NCBI RefSeq assembly: GCF_026015965.1 | Contig: NZ_CP110383.1 | Coordinates: forward strand, 467,808-531,807 | Reading direction: 5' to 3' | Origin: Selenomonas sputigena | GTDB taxonomy: Bacteria; Bacillota; Negativicutes; Selenomonadales; Selenomonadaceae | DNA: 64,000 bases | In this document: one piece after another, positions 18,401 to 24,258 of the stretch | How the letters are laid out: each line of letters starts with the position of its first letter | Numbering within the stretch: position 1 is the stretch's first letter | Made by a program: the position numbers and the translations under genes | Notes under the pieces: generated by a model | Told to the model about the DNA's origin: nothing | Seen by the model: only the letters and a program-made list of their open reading frames with translations | Databases searched by the model: none

Positions 18401-20031
18401 ACATCTTGAACGTCGACGCTAGCGTCACGGGCAATCTCTACGGCGGACGTGCGCATAACGCCTCCTTGCGGAACGTCGTCAACATCAAAGACGGCGTCAC
18501 CGTCACAGGCAACGTCACGGGCGGCGCCTGCCTCAATGCCAACGAAAACACCATCAACATCGGCAGAGGATCGACCGTCACAGGAAACGTCGTCGGCGGC
18601 AACGGCTCCGTCGAAAATAAGAACAACATCATCAACCTCAGAGGAGGCACCATCAACGGCGATGTTATCGGTGGTGCAGGAGCATCCGCGGACAACAACA
18701 CACTCGCCGTCTATCACGACGAAACGCACACCAGTCAGATTCACGACTTCGACAAGGTCAAGAACCTCCACTTCTACCTTGGTGAGAGCATCGCCAACGA
18801 GAACCCGACGCTCCTGCAGCTCGGCGTCACAAACAAAGACATCCGCGGCGTTGATGTCGGTGTCGGCGTCATGGGACTTGCGCATGGCCTCAAGGTCAAC
18901 GACGTCATCAGCCTCATGAAGGTCAACGGCGGAACGCTTACGACCGATGCGGACGGCGCCGTGCCGCCTGCGCCTGCGACGCTCATCAATCACGTCGAAG
19001 CCATGCATGGCGTATCGCTCCTCTATGGCTTCGATCTCATGAAGCGCGGCTCGGGCGAACTCATCGCCACCGTCACCAAGGCAGCCATCAGCGACCAGGC
19101 GAAATCCTTCGTCGAGACGAGGGCCGGCATGACCGACTTCATCAACCGCGGTGCAGATCTTCTGACCACGAACGGAATCCATGCCGCCAAGAAAGGCGCC
19201 GCAAGTGTAGCAAGCGACAAAGAAAAAGGCAAGTACAAGCTCTGGGCAGCTATCAGCCGCGGCAACATGAAAGTCGAAACCGGCTCCTACGTCGACACCA
19301 CCGGCTGGCACTTGGCGCTCGGCTGGGCGAAAGAACTCGAGAGAAAGAACGGCAAGATCACCGTCAGCCCCTTCGTCGAATACGGCAGAGGAACATACGA
19401 CTCCTACCTCGACGACGGCACGCACGGCAGCGGCAAACTCAGCTACCTTGGCGCGGGCGTTCTTGCGAGAATGGATCAAGAAAACGGCCTTTGGATGCAG
19501 GCGGCGCTCCATGCAGGACAAGCCAAGAGCGATTACACCGGCAGCATCTACCGGGGCACCGTATCGAACTACGACAGTTCCGACACCTATGTCGCAGCCG
19601 AGCTGAGCATCGGCAAGACGATGAAGCTCAAGGGCGGCGACAAGCTCGACACCTCGCTGCGCTACCTGTGGTCGTACCAGAGCGGTGGCGACGTCGCCAT
19701 CAAGACGGGCAAGTACAACGACGTCTATGATTTCGCGGCGGTCAACTCGCACCGCCTGCGCCTCGGCACGAGGTACAGCCACAAGGAAAGCGAGGGCAAC
19801 GAACTCTACGCCGGACTCTACTGGGAGTACGAATTCAGCGGCAAGGCGTGCGCGAGCTTCATGGGCTACGAAGCGCCCAGTCCGAGCCTCAGGGGCGGCA
19901 GCGCCCTTCTGGAACTCGGCTGGAGGTTCCAGCCGAAGGATTCGCGCGTCAGCTACGACCTGAACCTTTCCGGTTGGCAGGGCAAGCGCGAAGGCGTCAC
20001 GGGGAGCGCCCATGTGAACTGGGCGTTCTGA
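9445..20031 (+). CDS. Giant modular autotransporter adhesin (type Va secretion)
   Basis: A 3528-residue surface protein from ATG 9445 (AGGGAGA at ~9431-9437); an in-frame ATG at 9400 would extend it to 3543 but lies almost on the transcription start. A signal peptide (KRWKALSLAVALYVGGGQ) leads into a Gly/Thr/Asn-rich passenger full of GGT...YGG turns, as expected for a right-handed beta-helix. Ten modules can be followed, each opening with a [YF]x[FWY]xN strand and closing with [LFI]DW...GD[FY]E. From 19231 (KYKLWAAISRGN) the last ~267 residues form a beta-barrel ending in ...HVNWAF, the terminal Phe recognised by the BAM machinery. Likely role: adhesion or biofilm; no enzymatic motif was seen. 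Confidence 0.93.
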   Translation: MFKKGNSKRWKALSLAVALYVGGGQLSLEHVDAADVTGADVTYDSGNHLPPVTSPYGGAVFGGVSTLGNTTYNKLTINGGDNFTGRKVAAGYTLSLTGDATHNELVLKNISASTLTYHTHLYGGWSEQGDATNNTIALDGTTYGNFGAWYYADLHGGGGNNSSKDKTTGNTLKVTTKDNAANSLVNFEKMHFNLNSGIASGDTMLYVRTSVQDFDWNKISVAGAAEWMTGAQGSKDVTLYNGASMNLSNYAPRGTTSGDFEYGVRSNTSTPALSTVSATKIYFEGNKFQNADVTYDSGNHIPPVTSHYDGVVFGGISTLGNTTYKNKLTINGGDDFTGRKVAAGYTLSQTGDATHNELVLKNISASTLTNHTDLYGGWSEQGDATNNTITLDGTTYGYFGAWYYANLHGGGGNNSSKDKTTGNTLKVTTKDNAANSLVNFEKMHFNLNSGIASGDTMLYVRTSVQDFDWNKISVAGAAEWMTGAQGSKDVTLYNGASMNLSNYAPRGTTSGDFEYGVRSNTSTPALSTVSATKIYFEGNKFQNADVTYDSGNHIPPVTSHYDGVVFGGISTLGNTTYKNKLTINGGDDFTGRKVAAGYTLSQTGDATHNELVLKNISASTLTYHTDLYGGWSEQGDATNNTITLDGTTYGYFGAWYYANLHGGGGNNSSKDKTTGNTLKVTTKDNAANSLVNFEKMHFNLNSGIASGDTMLYVRTSMQNFDWNKITVGGLSAWVNKLKADGVNNPTATLYTGSGFTLTNYRPDLIGTVGDYEFGKKANVTGTGTVSASVLTLDGNRFQNATETPTTSSSTDIHAGISTYGNTTNHNTLNLKKNGSTPLSFTTVRAGYTKALNGGSDFNTLNLLDGASVTTGYAGYTEGRNLLLHPTDEDDPTAVDTTKNADAKNNIVNIQGGTLNAGGKLYGGYIATNAALTPPNNVSAGNASGNTINIESGTFGGSNEIYGGYTNGTGKATGNTINLGKSDGSLASTTLQNVFLYGGAASGTTNDVFTDNLLNVNAKSLTARNIKNFGKMKFNLGGMGTIAQTDQLLTLNGGATNGLDWAGVEVVPGSYHPFTPSTYNARLFTALHNGSGISFTKGTTDTYLPIGAKEKIVGDFEYIIDTATGSVSAQDVYVDGFRFRNHTATYNETPAHAEAWAGRTASGQTVTDNKLIVAGGTLNTAAYGGLVENKKHNTDGTFQTAAGTAKKNALEVRGGTIANAYGAKVAAAAGSAEENSVKITGGTIGGSAYGADLAATAAAGTARKNKAEVANGSLSGSLYGAHTAGSGSLAESEVKVSGGTIAGDVYGSDVASGAGSATGSKIELTGGTITGSVYGGKTAGTGAATGHTLSLNGGTVGGNVYGGHAASGATTGNTVNLGNGTTNAVTTITGTIYGGSGATDTDNVLNVNTNAQAGNIANFSMVNFNFNATFNQANPMLNLVGGSVTNLDWSKFKHTGNAPSGQSVLLQNMTGINVDHYTGAKEISSTGTHEYTIDTDTNTATAKQILYGGYQFKDANTTPTTGNALADIWAGRSVIGNTTTNNTLTINGTTHRDAYGGWTAGTGTTAAAKNNSTGNTVNLKAGTVRTIYGGFTSVQTGSATGNTVTITGGSMADVYGGFTNGTGATTGNTVNLGTATNAVASGTTIGTIYGGSKPTATNNTLNVYDSVTAGNIANFDTVNFKATSSHIQTGDTLLTLNGGATNLDWKKLHVDNLDSLNASATSDTILTLMHNSNNINLANYSTTGTRGRIHTADYEADITTDGNLATSQNVYLKGYRFQNNVTAYAGGTATNAWGGRSIIGNKVQKNELTLTGGSAMFTARGGMVSNTELDAHGNPKTTGDAENNKLILNTGAQALNAYGAEIQTKAGSATGNQAILNDGTIAGNLYGASLTAAGATGNATKNTVEIKGGTVAGSIYGGHIADGAATGSATDNVVTVAGGSVTGDVYAGFTNGAGATTDNTVSLGDGEHSLAAGTNIAGTIFGGNKAADTGNTLTVNTNATAGNIKNFENLRFNINSNALNPANPMLRLNTGATNDLDWGKLTVDATKFNSTISTYQAYNLTLMQNAAGIDFNKNSTNTYTANGGIKNVTSGNFEFSIDTLGSSVHTTEVRAAGYQYKNHTAATYVAADGTHTEAWAGRTAVGNKVENNKLTVTGGTITTAAYGGLVKNNRLDAHGNPLPTGDAEKNTLVISGGMVANAYGAELHTKDGNATENTAEITGGNVGSAYGASLAAAGAAGTVDKSKVTVSGGTINNVYGGSIESAAATGHITHSEVNIKGGNVGTVYGGKNEGAGNATGATINITGGTIGDIYAGHAAGAGATTGNTVNLGTAADAFAATTVGTIWGGNKADATGNTLNVNSRGATAIDIKNFENVNFDVAHNVSHGDTLLSLTNGAGTSIDWSKMKLKNLDAITASPITNRILTLLNSTNDVTFTNYDATRAKESKRDGDYEYVLNTDNETDHAKKIDLIGYRFANNHATYSASLGANPEAWGGRTKVGNKVEHNELTVTGGAITTAAYGGIAENFEGDGHGNYKPTGDAENNTLSLEGGTAADAYGADVRTKAGSATGNTVDLKGTAVTGNLYGGALTHTAASGAATGNKINLYSGTVAGDVYAGFANGSGTTTGNTVTIGDGVTDATVTVAGKLYGGNKAATDNILDIKSKGAQVGSLAGFSKIKFNLGTSVADGDTVLTLNQDTTLDYNTVEKPTGASVSAWLGNVMEKNAHLFQMAAGKTLTLNGYTPTTGSEREGDVEYSLVTDTNTASTTSGRLDLSAYKWQNANVEITGVIANVFGGKTTYGTTGETKTNKLTLKTGAAVTNAIAGDTQTTDGTAEENTLTIEAGTAVNALGAKTTNGKALKNKAVLQGGSVTNLKGAQSVNGTAEENAIEIAGGAVTDAVGAEAAGDATGNKAVITSGTVTGSLKGAKSAAKANKNIVEINGGNINGAKVMGAEAAGTAEENVVTISATPTSNAVTEITGGHSTNGDAIGNILNVDASVTGNLYGGRAHNASLRNVVNIKDGVTVTGNVTGGACLNANENTINIGRGSTVTGNVVGGNGSVENKNNIINLRGGTINGDVIGGAGASADNNTLAVYHDETHTSQIHDFDKVKNLHFYLGESIANENPTLLQLGVTNKDIRGVDVGVGVMGLAHGLKVNDVISLMKVNGGTLTTDADGAVPPAPATLINHVEAMHGVSLLYGFDLMKRGSGELIATVTKAAISDQAKSFVETRAGMTDFINRGADLLTTNGIHAAKKGAASVASDKEKGKYKLWAAISRGNMKVETGSYVDTTGWHLALGWAKELERKNGKITVSPFVEYGRGTYDSYLDDGTHGSGKLSYLGAGVLARMDQENGLWMQAALHAGQAKSDYTGSIYRGTVSNYDSSDTYVAAELSIGKTMKLKGGDKLDTSLRYLWSYQSGGDVAIKTGKYNDVYDFAAVNSHRLRLGTRYSHKESEGNELYAGLYWEYEFSGKACASFMGYEAPSPSLRGGSALLELGWRFQPKDSRVSYDLNLSGWQGKREGVTGSAHVNWAF
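9559..11619 (+). repeat. Three tandem ~756-bp copies at the head of the autotransporter
   Basis: Copy 1 spans 9559-10314, copy 2 10315-11073, copy 3 11074-11619, where it diverges after AACAAAATT. Copies 2 and 3 differ at only a handful of positions over 546 bp; copy 1 differs slightly more and lacks one Lys codon (TTYNK against TTYKNK). Base composition is clearly lower in GC than the following 8 kb. This points to recent tandem duplication inside the gene. Confidence 0.93.
11827..18840 (+). repeat. Seven divergent passenger modules of the autotransporter
   Basis: Module heads, recognised by a [YFN]x[FWY]x[ND] strand, occur at about 11827 (RFQN), 12850 (FRFRN), 13969 (YQFKD), 14764 (YRFQN), 15781 (YQYKN), 16849 (YRFAN) and 17758 (YKWQN). 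Spacings are roughly 341, 373, 265, 339, 356 and 303 codons. Modules 5, 8 and 9 share EAWAGRT/EAWGGRT...TAAYGG near the head. The same scheme, with shorter units, underlies the three copies at 9559-11619. The last module's end (~18840) is approximate. Confidence 0.7.
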
Positions 20032-20062
20032 GGAATGGACATGGAATAGAAGAATGAGGCGG

Positions 20063-20092
20063 GGCGGCTGCAAGGCCGCCTTGCTTGTTCAT
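20063..20092 (+). terminator. Possible weak terminator after the autotransporter
   Basis: GGCGGC (20063-20068) pairs with GCCGCC (20075-20080), followed by the interrupted T tract TTGCTTGTT. The stem is GC-rich but the tail is poor, so termination may be partial. Confidence 0.4.
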
Positions 20093-20141
20093 GCCGGCAT
20101 CGTGCGCCGCACTTCGGTGAAGGGGAGAGGGTTTGCACGTA

Positions 20142-20150
20142 TGGTATAAT
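20142..20150 (+). promoter_or_regulatory. Extended -10 promoter of the phytase-like gene
   Basis: TGGTATAAT (hexamer 20145-20150), 32 bp before the ATG at 20183. No good -35 lies at the right distance, which fits extended -10 promoters. Confidence 0.6.
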
Positions 20151-20182
20151 AGGAACATGGAAAAGAAGGGAGATATGAAGAA

Positions 20183-21187
20183 ATGCAGAGGAAAATGTGG
20201 ATGAGTCTTTGCGCCGCAGTGCTTCTTGTCTTGGGAGCGATGCTTGGCGCGGCAAATGTTGTTTCAGCGGCGGATGCGCCGCCGCGCATGCGCAATCTTG
20301 GTTATATCTGGCGCATCGACGCCGATGATGTGCGAGGGCTGCCGCGCAACTTCCGCACGATGGAGGATGAGTTCCATGCTCCTTACAAGAAGGACATGGA
20401 CGATTCCTATGTGCCGACACGCGAGGGGCTTGAGCGTCTCCACGCGTCGGGCAGCGGAGAGTTTTCTGCGAGCGGCTTGCAGTCCTTGCTGGAAGCGCTT
20501 GCCGAGAAGACGCAGATGCCGATCTGCATCGTCGACCTGCGTGAGGAGTCGCACGGTTTCTTCGACGGAATAGCGGTCAGCTGGTACGGCGAGCACGATT
20601 GGGGCAATGTGGGCTTGACGCAGGAAGAGGCGCTCGCCGATGAGGCGGAGCGCATCCATGGTGCGGCAGGGCAGATGACGGCGGTTGCGCACCTCGGTGG
20701 GGAGAAGAATCCCCTCGATGAGCACGAGATCTTCGTGGAAGAGGCGCAGACGGAGAAGGAGCTTGTCGAGGCCGCAGGGCTTCGTTACAAGCGCATTGCG
20801 GCGACCGATCATATATGGCCATCGCCTGCTGCTGTCGATGAGTTTGTACAGTTTTACAAGAGCTTGCCCGAGAACATTTGGCTGCACTTCCATTGCCAGG
20901 CGGGCGAGGGACGCACGACGGAATTTCTCGCGATGTACGATATCTTGAAGAATCCTGCGGTGCCCTTGCAGGACATCCTTTATCGTCAATGTCTGCTCGG
21001 CGGCAGCTATGTCGCGCATGTAGAGCCTGAGGATTCAACGTATTGGAAAGTGCCGTATTATGCGGAAAAGGCGAAGCACATCGCACTTTTTTACCGCTAT
21101 GTGCAGGAGAACGAGGGGGCGGGTTTCGCTGTCTCGTGGTCGGATTGGCTTGCGGCGCATGAGTTGGATGACGATGCCGATGAATAA
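20183..21187 (+). CDS. Secreted PTP-like phosphatase (cysteine phytase-like)
   Basis: A 334-residue exported protein with a signal peptide (VLLVLGAMLGAANVVSAA, cleavage near 30). The cysteine-phosphatase P-loop HCQAGEGRTT has the catalytic Cys at 238 and Arg at 244; ATDHIWPSP supplies the general-acid Asp at about 209. Fold, size and TDHxWP loop match the PTP-like inositol-phosphate phosphatases first described from Selenomonas ruminantium (PhyA type). The reaction would be stepwise dephosphorylation of phytate or a related phospho-ester in the periplasm or outside the cell. The P-loop reads AGEGR where known phytases often have AGxGR, so activity is plausible; protein-tyrosine phosphatase activity is the alternative. 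Monocistronic. Confidence 0.85.
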   Translation: MQRKMWMSLCAAVLLVLGAMLGAANVVSAADAPPRMRNLGYIWRIDADDVRGLPRNFRTMEDEFHAPYKKDMDDSYVPTREGLERLHASGSGEFSASGLQSLLEALAEKTQMPICIVDLREESHGFFDGIAVSWYGEHDWGNVGLTQEEALADEAERIHGAAGQMTAVAHLGGEKNPLDEHEIFVEEAQTEKELVEAAGLRYKRIAATDHIWPSPAAVDEFVQFYKSLPENIWLHFHCQAGEGRTTEFLAMYDILKNPAVPLQDILYRQCLLGGSYVAHVEPEDSTYWKVPYYAEKAKHIALFYRYVQENEGAGFAVSWSDWLAAHELDDDADE

Positions 21188-21202
21188 CTTTTGAAAAAGG
21201 GA

Positions 21203-21231
21203 TTGACGGCGCAAAGAGTTCGATGTACTAT
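21203..21231 (+). promoter_or_regulatory. Sigma-70 promoter and ~120-nt leader of ilvE
   Basis: TTGACG (21203-21208), 17-bp spacer, TACTAT (21226-21231). The leader holds the hairpin TTCCTC-CT-GAGGAA (21278-21291) followed by a T run at 21299-21305, which could act in attenuation. No T-box core sequence was seen. Confidence 0.6.
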
Positions 21232-21359
21232 ATATTTTGCAGGATTACAGAAGGATGGCTGTGACAGTGGATGGGGATTCCTCCTGAGGAAACAGATGTC
21301 TTTTTGCTGATTCGGAAATGTGTGCCTTTTCTTGCGGCACGAACTTGGGAGGAATCATC

Positions 21360-22385
21360 ATGGAGAAGAAGGATATTGATTGGAGCAGCTTGGACTTTTC
21401 CTATCATGTGACGGAACAGCGCTACGTTGCCAATTATAAGAACGGCGCTTGGGATGAGGGCGGACTCACGGGCGACGACAAGATCGTATTGAGCGAGGAT
21501 GCGGGCGTCCTGCAGTATTCGCAGTCGGTCTTCGAGGGACTCAAGGCGTACACGGCGGAGGACGGCAGGACGGTCTGCTTCCGTCCCGATCTCAACGCGC
21601 ACCGCATGTATGAGTCGGCGCAGCGCCTTGAGATGCCTCCGTTTCCCGAGGACAGATTCCTCGATGCCGTGCGTCAGGTCGTCAAGGCGAATGAGGCTTG
21701 GGTGCCACCTCACGGCAGCGGCGCGACGCTCTACATCCGTCCCTACATGTTCGGCTCAAGCCCCGTCATCGGCGTTGCACCGGCAGACGAGTACCAGTTC
21801 CGCATTTTCGTCACGCCCGTTGGCCCGTACTTCAAGGGCGGAGCGAAGCCCATTACGGTCAAGGTCAGTGACTTCGACCGCGCCGCGCCGCACGGCACGG
21901 GTCACATCAAGGCGGGGCTCAACTACGCGATGAGCCTGCACGCTATCATGACGGCGCACCGCGAGGGCTTTGCCGAGAACATCTACCTCGATGCGGCGAC
22001 GCGCACGAAGGTCGAGGAGACGGGCGGTGCGAACATCATCTTCGTCGATGCGGATGGCAATCTCGTCGTGCCGAAGTCGCCGAGCATCCTGCCGTCGATC
22101 ACGCGCCGCTCCATTACCTATGTCGCCGAGCATTATCTCGGGCTCAAGGTGGATGAACGCGAAGTGCTGTTCTCTGAGGTGCCGAACTTCAAGGAATGCG
22201 GTCTCTGCGGCACGGCGGCCGTCATCTCGCCCGTCGGCAAGATCAACGACCACGGCAGGGAGATCTGCTTCGCGAGCGGCATGGAGAAGATGGGGCCCAT
22301 CACTCAGAAACTCTACGACACCTTGACGGGCATTCAGATGGGTCATATCGAAGCGCCCGAGGGTTGGATTTACGAGATCAAATAA
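21360..22385 (+). CDS. ilvE: Branched-chain amino acid aminotransferase
   Basis: A 341-residue fold-type IV PLP enzyme that interconverts Leu, Ile and Val with their 2-oxo acids. The PLP lysine lies in GTGHIKAGLNYAMSL, and the family segments QSVFEGLKAY, LYIRPYMFGS and GLCGTAAVISPVG are present, typical of the group II BCAT. GGGAGGAATC just before ATG 21360 fixes the start; a longer open frame to 21318 has no such site. No other ilv/leu gene is nearby. Confidence 0.95.
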   Translation: MEKKDIDWSSLDFSYHVTEQRYVANYKNGAWDEGGLTGDDKIVLSEDAGVLQYSQSVFEGLKAYTAEDGRTVCFRPDLNAHRMYESAQRLEMPPFPEDRFLDAVRQVVKANEAWVPPHGSGATLYIRPYMFGSSPVIGVAPADEYQFRIFVTPVGPYFKGGAKPITVKVSDFDRAAPHGTGHIKAGLNYAMSLHAIMTAHREGFAENIYLDAATRTKVEETGGANIIFVDADGNLVVPKSPSILPSITRRSITYVAEHYLGLKVDEREVLFSEVPNFKECGLCGTAAVISPVGKINDHGREICFASGMEKMGPITQKLYDTLTGIQMGHIEAPEGWIYEIK

Positions 22386-22409
22386 GCCTTGTGCGAGGGG
22401 CGTATACGA

Positions 22410-22445
22410 GAAGCCGGGCGGGAGTTTTCCCCGTCCGGCTTCTTT
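22410..22445 (+). terminator. Terminator after ilvE
   Basis: GAAGCCGG (22410-22417) pairs with CCGGCTTC (22435-22442), with inner GGG/CCC pairing and a short TTT tail. It ends close to the ribosome-binding site of the next gene. Confidence 0.65.
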
Positions 22446-22463
22446 GCGGGAAGGGGGAGAGCC

Positions 22464-23399
22464 ATGATTTTGAATACGGGAAGCCGCACGGACATCCCTG
22501 CCTTTTATGCCGAGTGGTTCGTGCGGCGCTTGCGCGAAGGATTCGTCATGGCGCGAAGCCCCTATGACCCGCAGCGTATCACGCGCTATGTTCTCGATCC
22601 CGCCGTCGTCGATCTCATCGTTTTCTGCACGAAAAATCCCGCACCGCTTCTCGCGTACAGGGACGCACTCGCATCCTTTCGCCAGTTCTGGGGTGTGACG
22701 ATCACGCCCTACGGAAAGGAGGTCGAGCCGGAGACGCCGCCCGTCGAGGCGGCGATCGAGAGCCTTGCCGCTTTGTCGCGCATTGTCGGCAGATGCGCCG
22801 TGCATTGGCGCTATGATCCCGTATTCATCACGGAGAAGTACACGCTCGACTTTCACAGGCAGGCCTTTCGCCGCATGGCAGAGAAACTGTCGGGAGCGAC
22901 AGAGAACTGCGTCGTGAGCTTCGTTGACCTCTATGAGAAGACGCAGCGCAATTTTCCCTCTTTGCGCGAGGTCAGCGCAGAAGAGCGGCTCGCGCTCGGC
23001 AAGACGTTCGCGGCAGTTGGGCGGGAGTTCGGCATCAAGGTGCGCACCTGCCTTGAAGGAGACGATCTCGCGCCCTTCGGCATCGACACGCAGGGCTGCA
23101 TGACGCAGGCTGTCCTCGAAGAATCCGTTGGCTGCCGCTTCCATATTCCGCGCACCTCGGCGGCGAGAAAGGGCTGCGCGTGCCTCCTCGGCAACGACAT
23201 CGGTGTTTACAATACCTGCGCTCACTTCTGCCGCTACTGCTATGCAAACGCGAGCGTCGCCGCCGTCAGAAAGAACCGCACCCGCCACGACCCCGCCTCG
23301 CCGCTCCTCATCGGTCATGTGGAGCCGGGCGACATCGTGCAGGATGCAAGGCAGGTTTCGTATGTGGCGAAGAATGAGCAGCTGGGATTATTTGAGTAG
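22464..23399 (+). CDS. DUF1848 family protein with C-terminal Cys cluster
   Basis: A 311-residue protein of the DUF1848 family. Near residues 235-275 it has GCACLLGNDIGVYNTC directly followed by CAHFCRYCYAN, a CX3CX2C spacing like that which binds the radical-SAM 4Fe-4S cluster, here at the C-terminal end. An upstream DPVFITEKY segment and a CTKNPAP motif are also typical of the family. Function is not established; an iron-sulphur enzyme is an inference. AAGGGGGAGA before ATG 22464 sets the start. Confidence 0.85.
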   Translation: MILNTGSRTDIPAFYAEWFVRRLREGFVMARSPYDPQRITRYVLDPAVVDLIVFCTKNPAPLLAYRDALASFRQFWGVTITPYGKEVEPETPPVEAAIESLAALSRIVGRCAVHWRYDPVFITEKYTLDFHRQAFRRMAEKLSGATENCVVSFVDLYEKTQRNFPSLREVSAEERLALGKTFAAVGREFGIKVRTCLEGDDLAPFGIDTQGCMTQAVLEESVGCRFHIPRTSAARKGCACLLGNDIGVYNTCAHFCRYCYANASVAAVRKNRTRHDPASPLLIGHVEPGDIVQDARQVSYVAKNEQLGLFE

Positions 23400-23425
23400 C
23401 GATGTGCGTTGCATGGGCGAAAGTA

Positions 23426-23434
23426 TGGTATAAT
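23426..23434 (+). promoter_or_regulatory. Extended -10 promoter of the toxin-antitoxin pair
   Basis: TGGTATAAT (hexamer 23429-23434) with TTGCAT 14 bp upstream (23409-23414), 22 bp before the antitoxin ATG. Confidence 0.6.
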
Positions 23435-23456
23435 CATGGGGGAAGGAAGTGAGTGT

Positions 23457-23717
23457 ATGCCGAAGATTGTTCCAATTCATGATCTCAAAGATACCAACGC
23501 GATTTCAAAAATGTGTGCGGAATCAAGCGAACCGATTTATGTTACAAAAAATGGCTATGGTGATATGGTCATTATGAGTATGAAAACTTATGATGAATAT
23601 ATGCTCAGGCAGGAGATTTACCAAAAACTTTCTGTTGCGGAAGAAGATTTTCATAGTGGAAATGTGATGGATGCAGAGGAGTCTTTGCAAAAACTGAGGC
23701 AGAAGTATCATGTATAG
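23457..23717 (+). CDS. Phd/YefM-type antitoxin
   Basis: An 86-residue protein with the Phd/YefM fold at the N terminus (IVPIHDLKDTNAISKMCAES, EPIYVTKNGYGDMVIMS) and a helical C terminus (SLQKLRQKYHV) that should wrap the toxin. It would neutralise the neighbouring toxin and repress the promoter at 23426. GGAAGGAAG precedes the ATG. Its 3' end overlaps the toxin gene by 8 bp. The pair is AT-richer than its neighbours, which suggests acquisition. Confidence 0.88.
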   Translation: MPKIVPIHDLKDTNAISKMCAESSEPIYVTKNGYGDMVIMSMKTYDEYMLRQEIYQKLSVAEEDFHSGNVMDAEESLQKLRQKYHV

Positions 23718-24018
23718 GCTTTTTTTGTCGCGGGCGGCAGAAGAAGATTTTGAGCAAATTGTTTCGTATATGACGAAGGAACTTGCGAATCCTATAGCGG
23801 CAGAACATTTTTTGGATGCTGTGAACGATTGTTACACGAATCTTAAAAATATGCCGAAGATGTATGAAGAATCGCGCGATCCATACCTGCGATCTTCAGG
23901 CTATCGCAAGGCAGTGATTGGGAAATATATATTGCTTTATAAGATTGATGAATCAAAACAATGTGTGAAAATATATCGTATCTTTTACGGAGCAAGAAAT
24001 TATAAGGAACTGTTGTAA
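23710..24018 (+). CDS. RelE/ParE-superfamily toxin
   Basis: A 102-residue toxin of the RelE/ParE fold: MYRLFLSRAAEEDFEQIVSY at the N terminus, a helical hairpin, then YRKAVIGKYILLYKID and IYRIFYGARNYKELL. It overlaps the antitoxin by 8 bp, as usual for type II modules. Whether it cleaves mRNA (RelE) or inhibits gyrase (ParE) cannot be told from sequence; the C-terminal Arg-Asn-Tyr resembles the ParE/YoeB-like group. Confidence 0.88.
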   Translation: MYRLFLSRAAEEDFEQIVSYMTKELANPIAAEHFLDAVNDCYTNLKNMPKMYEESRDPYLRSSGYRKAVIGKYILLYKIDESKQCVKIYRIFYGARNYKELL

Positions 24019-24155
24019 ACTCATGCTACTACCAATCTCTCGAAGCTTTTGACGTCAAAGAAGAGATCGCCCCGCTCAAGCTCTTCTTGAAAGCGGCGCT
24101 TGTCAAGACATGGGATCGTCCGCGATTTTTGCGCCATGCGCATGTATCACGGTGA
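24006..24155 (+). pseudogene. Possible C-terminal remnant of a Fic-family gene
   Basis: Directly after the toxin an open frame without a start codon encodes CYYQSLEAFDVKEEIAPLKL then FLKAALVKTWDRP before TGA at 24153. The pattern Y..ALEA.D...-PL..F is like the C terminus of Fic/DOC-type proteins. No Fic core (HxFxxGNGR) is present, so this would be a decayed tail. The identification rests on a short stretch. Confidence 0.4.
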
Positions 24156-24198
24156 ATGCGGGGAAATCTAGGGGAACGGGTGCAGAAGAGCAAAGGAA

Positions 24199-24228
24199 TT
24201 GTCTTTTCCCGTATTCTTCTGCTATAAT
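24199..24228 (+). promoter_or_regulatory. Sigma-70 promoter of the metallo-hydrolase operon
   Basis: TTGTCT (24199-24204), 18-bp spacer, extended TGCTATAAT (hexamer 24223-24228). It lies inside a longer open frame and shows that translation must start downstream, at TTG 24259. Confidence 0.75.
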
Positions 24229-24258
24229 GATACAGGCACTTCTGGAAGGAGGCAGCTT

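Noticed and set aside
16711-20073. A 1120-codon open frame on the minus strand opposite the autotransporter
   Set aside because: It mirrors the codon pattern of the GC-rich plus-strand gene, starts without a ribosome-binding site, and its translation has no recognisable domain.
21188-21360. T-box riboswitch before ilvE
   Set aside because: The conserved T-box core and a specifier loop were looked for and not found; only a small hairpin is present.
24199-24258. TTG 24199 as the start of the metallo-hydrolase
   Set aside because: The first codons coincide with a clear -35/-10 promoter, so they cannot be in the main transcript; TTG 24259 has a proper ribosome-binding site.
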